DNA from: Planctomycetales bacterium
GTDB taxonomy: Bacteria; Planctomycetota; Planctomycetia; Planctomycetales; Planctomycetaceae
Length of the DNA stretch: 64,000 nucleotides
Assembly: GCA_028285345.1 (NCBI GenBank)
Contig: JANQPT010000003.1
Coordinates: forward strand, 124,001 to 188,000
Direction: 5' to 3'
The translations under genes and the position numbers were made by a program. Each line of letters starts with the position of its first letter. Positions within the stretch are counted from its first letter, which is position 1. The notes below the pieces were generated by a model. It made no database searches. It was given only the letters and a program-made list of their open reading frames with translations, and was not told where the DNA came from. Shown here piece after piece: positions 1-6,981 of the stretch.

Positions 1-2
1 GG

Positions 3-419
3 ATAATCCGAGAGATAAAGGCTCGGCTGGGCGTATCCCTGACCGCAATGGTGTTTCGATTGGTCGAGTTAGGGAATCTTCTGTCAATCGTATCCTGGCA
101 GGATTATGATTCATTGCGAGATCGATCGCTTCGTCGTCGATTGCGAACATCTGAGCACGTAGGGCATGATTCGTTGCGAGTAAGCGATGGCCTTGATTCG
201 ATCCATCCGGTGCGCAGCGCTGGGTGCTACGATGGAGAGGGCGTGAATTATCTCGATCTTGAAACGCCCTGGGGTTGTCGGCGGCTTCGTTGTAGCTCGT
301 GGATCAGAAAGAATGGATTATCGACGCGTCAGTCCTTTGAGTATTGGACAATTGGGTGGACTTGGAACACCGAGTCGATCAGCAGCTACGATGATTCCAC
401 AGCGGTGCAAACTGATTGA
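3..419 (+). CDS. Partial CDS, C-terminal end of a possible ImmA/IrrE-type protein
   Basis: The reading frame is open from the left edge of the window, so the gene start is missing. The first translated residues (IKARLGVSLTAMVFRLVELG, then an S..Y..L pattern) resemble the C-terminal helices of ImmA/IrrE-family metallopeptidases, where a 'GVS..A...R..DLG' stretch precedes a short tail. The HExxH catalytic part would lie outside the window, so activity cannot be judged. After about residue 50 the sequence no longer looks like a conserved protein, so the end may be frameshifted or decayed. The identification rests on one short motif and is tentative. The gene lies at the outer edge of the accessory region. 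Confidence 0.35.
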   Translation: MIREIKARLGVSLTAMVFRLVELGNLLSIVSWQDYDSLRDRSLRRRLRTSEHVGHDSLRVSDGLDSIHPVRSAGCYDGEGVNYLDLETPWGCRRLRCSSWIRKNGLSTRQSFEYWTIGWTWNTESISSYDDSTAVQTD

Positions 420-693
420 GTCGCTCTCGGCTACCTCCGCGATTGCTCCGCCCAAATGGCGGGCAGACGCACGTGGGAAGCTTTGCCACGCTCATCCCCC
501 TCAGTTTCGTTCCCATTGAGAATGTGATCGACGACGTGCGTCGGTGAAAACCACTGAACGCAGGAGTGCCCTTCTAAGAGGCTTCATGCATGGCGAACGC
601 GGGTGGATACTGTGTGCTGCGGAACGTGCTGATCGAGCAACTGCGGTAAATCGCGAAGAATTCCTCCGGCCCCTGCAGTGCGTTCCCTTGTGA
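420..693. other. Intergenic, no convincing gene
   Basis: No reading frame here has a good start, ribosome binding site or recognisable family. On the minus strand (about 500-680) there is a faint trace of a short toxin-like sequence with frame breaks, too weak to call. Confidence 0.5.
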
Positions 694-822
694 CCATGCA
701 GTCCATACGGTCGCTCCTTGCCTATCTTGACACCATTTGGCGCATCCGCGTTGGAGGGGGATGATAGTATACCGCAGTTCCGGAATGGGTGGCCGGGTCT
801 GGTTCGATTTCCGGTCGGTTCG
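694..822 (-). repeat. Dispersed repeat, copy A
   Basis: Degenerate repeat of about 130 bp shared with 2073-2192 and 10678-10806. Landmarks on the plus strand are ATGCA..CCATAC at its left end, a GCCTA-CTTGACACC-ATTT block near 721-736, and TTCGATTTCCGG at 803-814, which resembles a tRNA T-arm. It lies 39 bp beyond the stop of the minus-strand gene 853-1440. Direction is given relative to that gene. It may be a recombination site or the end of a mobile unit. Function is inferred only from position. Confidence 0.6.
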
Positions 823-852
823 TATTTCAGCCGAGTTCGTCTAGTCCAACTC

Positions 853-1440
853 TTAGCCGCTGCCATCGTCTCGCATCTCGTCCATCAACGCATTCATCTC
901 ATCGATGGCCATCCTCTCAAGCCTCATCACACTGGCCTCTCCATCATCGTTGGCTGTGGCCTTAGACGCCACATCAACGAACTTGGCATACGAACGGATG
1001 CTGGTCTCTAACCACCCCAGAGCAGCCCAGCTTGGGGCAGGAGACAGGGCCTTATCGAGGTGAACCAGCGTCGCCTTCCCAGGCCGCTCTTCGACCACCC
1101 GAAGCCGATTGGCTTGTACCAGCCCAATCTCATGAGACATTGTCGCATTCGATGTCAAATCAGGATATTTGGGGGAAGCTTCCGCAAGTCCCTGAATAGC
1201 AACACTATCTGGAAACGCATTAGGGTGATTACTATGAGACAATGTCTCATTTTGGCGTGAAGCTGGGATATCTGCGCCCTTTTCCTCCAGTGGCGGGTAC
1301 ATGCGGTCGAGCTCGCCGTAGACCCACTGCCGCCGCTCTTCCTTGTCGGGAAACCGCTTGTTCGAGTCCCGCATCATCTGATCGCGCTTGAGATCGATCC
1401 TGCCAGCCCAACGGCCCTCGGCTTCCAGACGCCGCTTCAC
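853..1440 (-). CDS. Small paralogous-family protein of unknown function, copy 1 (frameshifted N-terminus likely)
   Basis: A 195-residue protein from a GTG start. It is mostly charged and helical, with no signal peptide or membrane segment. The C-terminal half has two further copies in the window: a fragment at 2220-2490 (ALGWLETSI.SY.KFVDVA, RERIALDEVQTLVDEM) and a tail at 10829-10925 (VMRRERMAIEEIKALLDEM). The GTG start has no clear ribosome binding site. The frame continues upstream as REEPLKTT back to a TGA, while a different frame starting TTG at 1522 reads MSATPSHEQQFVIELTQLRA and would join smoothly if a frameshift occurred in the CG run at 1461-1468. The true gene was probably 853-1522. 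I do not recognise a function. Its repeated association with repeats A-C suggests it belongs to a mobile unit. Confidence 0.6.
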   Translation of the reverse strand: MKRRLEAEGRWAGRIDLKRDQMMRDSNKRFPDKEERRQWVYGELDRMYPPLEEKGADIPASRQNETLSHSNHPNAFPDSVAIQGLAEASPKYPDLTSNATMSHEIGLVQANRLRVVEERPGKATLVHLDKALSPAPSWAALGWLETSIRSYAKFVDVASKATANDDGEASVMRLERMAIDEMNALMDEMRDDGSG

Positions 1441-1538
1441 CGTGGTTTTCAGTGGTTCCTCGCGCGCGTAGTTGGGTCAGTTCTATGACAAACTGCTGCT
1501 CATGCGAGGGAGTAGCCGACAAACCCCGTCAGCCGCCC

Positions 1539-1560
1539 CTCGCGCGCGTGCGCGCGGGAG
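1539..1560. repeat. CG-rich imperfect palindrome
   Basis: CTCGCGCGC and GCGCGCGGGAG face each other across GT, giving an alternating CG hairpin just upstream of the copy 1 gene. A shorter CG run (1461-1468) lies inside the N-terminal coding part. Such tracts can form Z-DNA or slip during replication. A regulatory role is not shown. Confidence 0.45.
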
Positions 1561-1715
1561 AACTATTCTTGCGCGCTCTCCCTGGCCCTTTGCACGTCCC
1601 CCTGCCAGTCGCTTAACGCGTCCCTTGCTCCACAATTACCAAGTTTTTGCGTTGCCGCCCCGTCCGTCTCTCGTCGTGGCTTAACGGGGATTCCGTTTCT
1701 TGGGGGTGGTCGCGT

Positions 1716-2048
1716 TCAGTCGTCACATCGGTAGGATGCTGTCAGTGGGTCGTAGAATAGTCCCCTATTCCTACGAGTCGTCCGACTGAATAGCGTCTCC
1801 CGCGTAACTGCTGCTGAGTCTTCGTCGGAAACGGCCTTGCCAACGTCAGACGGCAGCCCGATCAGTGGCAGGCCCTTTGCAGTCCTGCGGGCGTTGACCC
1901 ATGTCAGCAAGGAATCGAGGTCCCGCGAATCGAATTGGCCGCGCTGGGCGTACTGCTTCGCAGTGTCTCCAGCAATCGCAGCCAGCCGGCCGATGTCGTC
2001 GTATGTAATCCGTACCAAGACGGTTCGGCTTCCCTTTGGTCGGGCCAT
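1716..2048 (-). CDS. Small putative helix-turn-helix DNA-binding protein
   Basis: A 110-residue protein. I choose the ATG at 2048 (MARPKGSRTVLVRITYDDIG) because GGGAG lies 6 nt upstream. A longer TTG start at 2075 lacks this. The stretch VRITYDDIGRLAAIAGDTAKQYAQRGQFDSRDL reads like a MerR/excisionase-type helix-turn-helix: a small residue-rich helix, a turn, then a recognition helix ending in an R-G-x-F-D step, followed by SLLTWVNARRTAKGLPLI. Short proteins of this pattern are common beside integrases in planctomycetes, which I infer as excisionase or control functions. The C-terminus is basic and of unclear structure. It lies between repeat-linked copies 1 and 2 in the accessory zone. Specific target and role are unknown. 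Confidence 0.65.
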   Translation of the reverse strand: MARPKGSRTVLVRITYDDIGRLAAIAGDTAKQYAQRGQFDSRDLDSLLTWVNARRTAKGLPLIGLPSDVGKAVSDEDSAAVTRETLFSRTTRRNRGLFYDPLTASYRCDD

Positions 2049-2072
2049 CGCGTGCTCCCAGATATTGCGTTG

Positions 2073-2192
2073 CAATGCACCAGTATAATCAATTGCCTAT
2101 TTTGACGTCGTTTCTGCTTTGGCTGGAGAACCGGTCATCCGGAGTCCCGTGAACGATACCCCGGCGGGTGGCGGATCAATTTCCGGCCGGTT
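2073..2192 (-). repeat. Dispersed repeat, copy B
   Basis: Most diverged of the three copies. It keeps AATGCACCAGTATA at the left, GCCTATTTTGACGTCGTTT at about 2092-2110 and TCAATTTCCGG at 2176-2186. It ends 34 bp beyond the stop of the paralogue fragment 2220-2490. Its left end overlaps the upstream region of the helix-turn-helix gene. Confidence 0.5.
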
Positions 2193-2219
2193 CCGCGATC
2201 GACCTTTCGACGTTTGTCG

Positions 2220-2490
2220 TTACCCTTCTTCCCTCATCTCATCGACCAGCGTCTGAACCTCGTCCAACGCTATGCGCTCGCGCCGCATCACACCATCATC
2301 ACTGCTCGTGGTCTTGGCTGCAACGTCCACGAATTTGACGTATGAGTGGATCGAGGTTTCCAACCAGCCGAGTGCCGCCCGACTGGGGGTTGAGGAAGGG
2401 GCCCAGCCCAGGTGTACGACCGTGGCGTCGGAAGTCCGCTGTTCCACGATCCGAAGTCGAGAGCGCGGATCCGGCCGTCTGAATGTGACG
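2220..2490 (-). pseudogene. Truncated copy 2 of the paralogous family
   Basis: Translation of the minus strand gives SRLRIVEQRTSDATVVHLGW, then RAALGWLETSIHSYVKFVDV and a C-terminal RRERIALDEVQTLVDEMREEG. This matches the last 105 residues of the 853-1440 protein closely, with four fewer residues in the acidic linker. No start codon with a ribosome binding site is seen and the N-terminal half of the family is absent or unrecognisable, so I treat it as a decayed fragment. Confidence 0.6.
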
Positions 2491-2902
2491 ATGTCCCTTT
2501 TTCAGAGTCGCCAGTCTGATCGCCAGAATGGGACTCGTCCCATCGTCGAGCGGCGGGTGTCACAACCGAAAACGGCACTCGCCCGTGCAGGCAGTGACTG
2601 TCAACCTGGCGTCTATGCGCAACGGCAAACTCGCATCGGAAGGAATCCGCGCAGGACGATATGACCGAAGCGCGTTGACCGCTTCAGCGAGACTGCCCTA
2701 GGACGGTTCGTCCTTGTGCACGAACGCTCTTGCTGTACTTTGTGATTTCAGTTTCACGGTCACATCAGCGATCATCGTAGGCATCAGGAGCCGGTATCGG
2801 GGAATCAGATTGACTCGCAACAAATGCGAAAGACGCGACTTCGCAGCAGTGCAAAACGTATTCGTTGTCACCAAGATCAGTTCGTCGCTGACTCCTCTCG
2901 AA
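2491..2902. other. Intergenic, no gene seen
   Basis: Open frames on both strands here (including one of 85 codons on the minus strand overlapping the next gene's end) have low-complexity or unnatural compositions and no ribosome binding site. No repeat or structured RNA was recognised. Confidence 0.5.
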
Positions 2903-3451
2903 TTACTGAGTGACAATACGAGATGCTCGTGCATGGCGTAACGCGGCACCAGCACTGCCCTCTGAGTCAGTCTTGTGAAAGCGTTTGGGACATCGAATAT
3001 TAAACTGCTGACGTAGTTCGATCAGTGGGACGTCGAGGTACTCATCGTAGCTTGCAGCTGGCCACTTTTGCGACATGCGAAATGACCGAAGAATCGTCGC
3101 AATCATAGTGGGGATATTCTTGAACCACATGCGGATCAGTTTGACGTATCCGATCCTCGCAAGAACCTGCCGATGGTCTCGATGCATGTTTACGCGATGC
3201 ATGTCACGCAGCCGCAGCGTTGTCCCAAAGAGGGTCCATAAGTGGGCACTGATTTCCCCGGAAAGATTTGTTGGACATCCGAACAACACATGAATCGCAT
3301 CATGCATGTGTAGGTCGGGCACCAGTTCCGGAGCGACATTCTCAACGGCATCACCGTCGGCTCCTTCTGCCTCTCGTAACTCAATGATTCCTTCGCGGAG
3401 GGTCATTGATGAATGCTGGTCGAGGTATCGGAGTTGTCTGCGCTTTGCCAT
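2903..3451 (-). CDS. COQ4-like protein (ubiquinone-biosynthesis-type fold), function uncertain
   Basis: A 182-residue protein. The ATG at 3451 follows GAGGA by 8 nt. The central part contains HDAIHVLFG followed by PTNLSGEISAHLWTLFGTT, matching the COQ4 pattern of a metal-binding HD..H motif and a following G-E-I helix. Residues about 100-150 are rich in aromatic and basic residues (KLIRMWFKNIPTMI). COQ4 takes part in C1 decarboxylation/hydroxylation of ubiquinone precursors in other organisms. Many bacterial homologues have unknown roles, and planctomycetes generally use menaquinone, so the role here is open. It lies 161 bp downstream of the RND operon on the same strand but is probably not part of it. 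The last 20 residues look unconserved. Confidence 0.65.
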   Translation of the reverse strand: MAKRRQLRYLDQHSSMTLREGIIELREAEGADGDAVENVAPELVPDLHMHDAIHVLFGCPTNLSGEISAHLWTLFGTTLRLRDMHRVNMHRDHRQVLARIGYVKLIRMWFKNIPTMIATILRSFRMSQKWPAASYDEYLDVPLIELRQQFNIRCPKRFHKTDSEGSAGAALRHARASRIVTQ

Positions 3452-3612
3452 CGATCTTTTCCTCTTCTGCGAATATGAGTTTCCAACGTTAGAATTGCCG
3501 GTCGGATCGGACGATCCTGGCCAAATGTTATTCGACGATTCAGCAATTTGACAGTTACAGACTCCCTACAGATTTATTCAACTCGATTCCGGTAAGTCTC
3601 CGAGGAGAGTCC

Positions 3613-6600
3613 TCAATCAAACCAACTTGCGATCCGCTGCATCTCGGATTCCTGTTCGGCCGACTGTCCTTCTCCAGCAGTTTGGTCTTCGCTGACTTTG
3701 CGACCGAATTTGAAGAACAGGGCTGGTGTGACAACCTGATCAAGAATCGTGGAACTGAGCAGTCCGCCAATGACCACGATTGCCAGCGGGTGCAGGATCT
3801 CCTTGCCGGTCTGACCTGCTCCGAGAGCCAAGGGAATCAGGCCGATGGTCGTGGTCAATGCGGTCATCAGCACCGGTGCCAGTCGTTCCAGGCTGCCGCG
3901 AATGATCATTTGCTCTCCGAACGATTCACCTTCAAATTTCATGAGGTGGATGTAGTGTGAGATCATCATGATGCCGTTACGGCTGACGATGCCAATCAAC
4001 GTGATGAAACCGACCCAGTGAGCGACGGAGAGGCTCACACCCGAAAGCCAGATTTGCGGCCAGTCCCAGGCCGCCGAGCCTTGGAATGCTGCGAATCCGG
4101 GCCAGCCAGTGATCAACAAGGCGACAATGGCACCGATCGCGGCCAGCGGAATGTTGATCATGACTTGCAAGGCCGCCCGCCACGAGTTTAGGCACTTGTA
4201 GAGAAGGAGATAGATCCCAGCGATTGAAAACGCACCAAGGACCAATAATCGAAAGTTGGCCTCCTTTTGGGCCTCGAATTGGCCGCCATAATCAATGAAG
4301 TAGCCTTCAGGCAATGTTGGCACAACGTCGTTCGAGACCACTGCCTGAATGTCTTCAACGACGCTGACTAAGTCCCGGCCAGCGGTATTCGCCTGCACGA
4401 CGATGCGGCGGACAACATTTTCGCGATTGATTGTGTTCGGCCCTTGGCGTCGTTCCACTGTCGCAACACTGCCGAGCTTGACACGAACTCCCGAAGGTGT
4501 GCCGATCAGAGTGTCGTGAATCAGTTGGATATCATTTCGCGACTCTTCATCGAACCAGACAACCAAGTCGAAAGTCCGCTGTCCTTCGAGCACCTGCGAA
4601 ACGGTCGAGCCTTGCAAGGAGGTCTCCAATGCTTCTGCGACATCGGCAGGAGGCAATCCATAACGTGCCGCCTCTTCGCGAAGCACCGTAACACGGACTT
4701 GCGGTATCTCCACTTGCGGCTCGACCTGAAGGTCAACGACGCCAGGTATCTCAGCCATAAGTTCTTCAATCTCGGCTGCCTTCTGCCTGAGGACTTCGAG
4801 ATCCTGGCCGTAAAGCTTGACGGCGATTTGTGCCCGAATGCCCGACATAATGTGGTCGAGTCGATGCGAAATCGGTTGACCGATGTTGAACACGAGCGTG
4901 GGCGGGAAGCTTCCCAGCTTCTCTCGGATCTCCTGCAACACAGCCTCGCGGGGACGTCCAACCTGCTCCACGCCATAGCTGTGCAAACCGGGGATGGCCC
5001 GCAGGATTGAGTATTGCCAGCCCGCTATCGGTCTTACCGGTTCTTCCAGCCCGACGTCGATTTCTGAGAAGTTGACATTCTCAGCATGTTCATCGAGTTC
5101 CGCCCGACCAGTGCGGCGGGAGACATGAGTCACCTCCGGAATCTCCATGAGCATCGATTCCGCACGAGCTGCCAAGCGGTTGGACTCCTGCAGACTCGTT
5201 CCCGGAGTGGCCGTGGCTCCGATGGTGAGTGTCCCCTCATTGAAGTCCGGCAAGAACTCGCCCCCCATCCAGAAAATTGTGGTCACCGAGATCAGAACCA
5301 TCAGCGTGACAGCGAGCAGTACGACTGTTGTGTGCCGTAATATGAATCGCAGAACGAAGGCGTCCACCCACTTCAACCAGCGGAGCAAAAACGGGTCACG
5401 TTCGGACTGCAAGAACTTCGCCTGCGGAAGGAGGTATGATGCGAGGACCGGCGTCACGGTTAGAGAAACGACGAGCGACGAGAGGAGCGTCAACAGATAA
5501 GACAATCCCAATGGCGCAAACATCCGGCCCTCCAGTCCGGCGAGCGAGAATAGCGGAAAGACGACCAGCACAACGATCAACGTCGCGTAAACGATGCTGT
5601 TTCGGATCTCCGACGAAGCCAGAAATATGACCTTGAGTGCATTGTCCGGATGTTCCTTCTGTCGATTCTCCTTGAGCCGCCGATAGATGTTTTCAATGTC
5701 AACAATGGAGTCGTCAACCAGTTCTCCGATCGCAACCGCCAAGCCACCCAACGTCATCGTATTGATAGAGATACCGAAGTATTTGAACACCAGTGCAGTG
5801 ATCAGGATTGACAGCGGCATCGCTGTGAGCGTGATGATGCTGGTACGAAAATTCCAGAGAAAAATGAACAACACGACGACCACCCATATCGCCCCATCAC
5901 GGATGGCCTCTTCAACGTTGCCGATGGCAACTTCGATGAACGTGGCCTGTTTGAAAATGTCAGTATCGATCGTCATACCGGGAAGCGTGGCCTGAATCTC
6001 TTCTAGCGTCTGCAAGATTTCTTGCGTTAAGGCCAGCGTATCTGCTCCCGGTTGTTTCTGAACTGACATCATCACGGCCGGTTCGCCGTTGACACTGCCA
6101 TCTCCTCGTTTTACGGGACCAGCGAAACGCACATCTGCCACTTGGGCGACCGTTACAGGTACCGCATCGCCCAACCGGATGACCGTCTGTTCGATGTCCT
6201 CCAGACTCGTTGCTCGTCCAACGATGCGAATCAGGGCTTCCCGCTCGCTGCTTAGCAAGAAACCGCCGCCGGAGACTGCATTGGACTTCTCCACCGCACG
6301 CGTCAGCTCATCAAGGGTCACATCGTATCGAGCTAGTCGTTCTGGTGACGTCAGCACCTGGTACTGCTTCAATTCTCCTCCCATCACAGTAACCTGTGCC
6401 ACGCCACTGATTGCCAGCAGCCTCCTCCGCACCACCCAATCCGCAGCTGTGCGGACTTCGAGTGGAGAGGTGTCGCCCTTGGGCCTCATGCCGATGAGCA
6501 TGATTTCACCCATGATCGAAGTGATCGGCGTCATCACCGGATTGACGTCGCCGGGCAAACGATCCCGGACAAGTTGCAGCTTCTCCGCTACGATCTGTCG

Positions 6601-6918
6601 GGCAATGTAGATATCGGTGCCCCAATCGAACTCGACGTAGACAATCGAGATTCCAATCCCAGACGCCGATCGAACTCGACGAACACCATTCGCGCCGTTC
6701 ATCGCCGCCTCAATTGGGAATGTCACGAGCGTCTCCACTTCCTCTGGAGCGAGTCCATGCGACTCGGTCATGATCGTCACGGTGGGGCGATTCAGGTCAG
6801 GGAAGACGTCAATCGACAGTTGCGAAGCTTGATATCCCCCGAACAACACAAGTACCAACGTTCCAGCCAACACCAAGAGCCGGTTTTTCAGTGAAAATGC
6901 GATGACGCGATTAAGCAT
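3613..6918 (-). CDS. Heavy-metal efflux RND pump, CusA/CzcA family
   Basis: An 1101-residue inner-membrane proton-driven pump subunit. The N-terminus (MLNRVIAFSLKNRLLVLAG) is the first transmembrane helix typical of RND proteins, followed by FPDLNRPTVTIMTE and the porter domain. The helix-4 motif at about residues 395-412 reads AIGELVDDSIVDIEN, the heavy-metal RND signature with its acidic pair for proton relay. A second half (about 540-1060) repeats the fold with twelve helices in total. The length suits the HME-RND family. The metal cannot be deduced: Cu/Ag versus Zn/Co/Cd needs the substrate-site residues aligned. The adaptor gene lies 63 bp upstream. No outer-membrane channel gene is nearby, so one elsewhere must be used. 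The C-terminus is acidic and short. Confidence 0.95.
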   Translation of the reverse strand: MLNRVIAFSLKNRLLVLAGTLVLVLFGGYQASQLSIDVFPDLNRPTVTIMTESHGLAPEEVETLVTFPIEAAMNGANGVRRVRSASGIGISIVYVEFDWGTDIYIARQIVAEKLQLVRDRLPGDVNPVMTPITSIMGEIMLIGMRPKGDTSPLEVRTAADWVVRRRLLAISGVAQVTVMGGELKQYQVLTSPERLARYDVTLDELTRAVEKSNAVSGGGFLLSSEREALIRIVGRATSLEDIEQTVIRLGDAVPVTVAQVADVRFAGPVKRGDGSVNGEPAVMMSVQKQPGADTLALTQEILQTLEEIQATLPGMTIDTDIFKQATFIEVAIGNVEEAIRDGAIWVVVVLFIFLWNFRTSIITLTAMPLSILITALVFKYFGISINTMTLGGLAVAIGELVDDSIVDIENIYRRLKENRQKEHPDNALKVIFLASSEIRNSIVYATLIVVLVVFPLFSLAGLEGRMFAPLGLSYLLTLLSSLVVSLTVTPVLASYLLPQAKFLQSERDPFLLRWLKWVDAFVLRFILRHTTVVLLAVTLMVLISVTTIFWMGGEFLPDFNEGTLTIGATATPGTSLQESNRLAARAESMLMEIPEVTHVSRRTGRAELDEHAENVNFSEIDVGLEEPVRPIAGWQYSILRAIPGLHSYGVEQVGRPREAVLQEIREKLGSFPPTLVFNIGQPISHRLDHIMSGIRAQIAVKLYGQDLEVLRQKAAEIEELMAEIPGVVDLQVEPQVEIPQVRVTVLREEAARYGLPPADVAEALETSLQGSTVSQVLEGQRTFDLVVWFDEESRNDIQLIHDTLIGTPSGVRVKLGSVATVERRQGPNTINRENVVRRIVVQANTAGRDLVSVVEDIQAVVSNDVVPTLPEGYFIDYGGQFEAQKEANFRLLVLGAFSIAGIYLLLYKCLNSWRAALQVMINIPLAAIGAIVALLITGWPGFAAFQGSAAWDWPQIWLSGVSLSVAHWVGFITLIGIVSRNGIMMISHYIHLMKFEGESFGEQMIIRGSLERLAPVLMTALTTTIGLIPLALGAGQTGKEILHPLAIVVIGGLLSSTILDQVVTPALFFKFGRKVSEDQTAGEGQSAEQESEMQRIASWFD

Positions 6919-6981
6919 GGGAGCATCCGATTTCGATCGGCGTAGATGGCAGACAGTCGATGAGTTAGTGTTTCTGGTCGT

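Noticed and set aside
501-680. Minus-strand trace resembling a DUF5615-type toxin (LLDQHVP.HTVST)
   Set aside because: Only one short block fits and the frame breaks immediately after it; no start or partner gene.
4444-5010. Plus-strand open frame of 188 codons
   Set aside because: Lies wholly inside the RND pump gene on the other strand and has no family resemblance.
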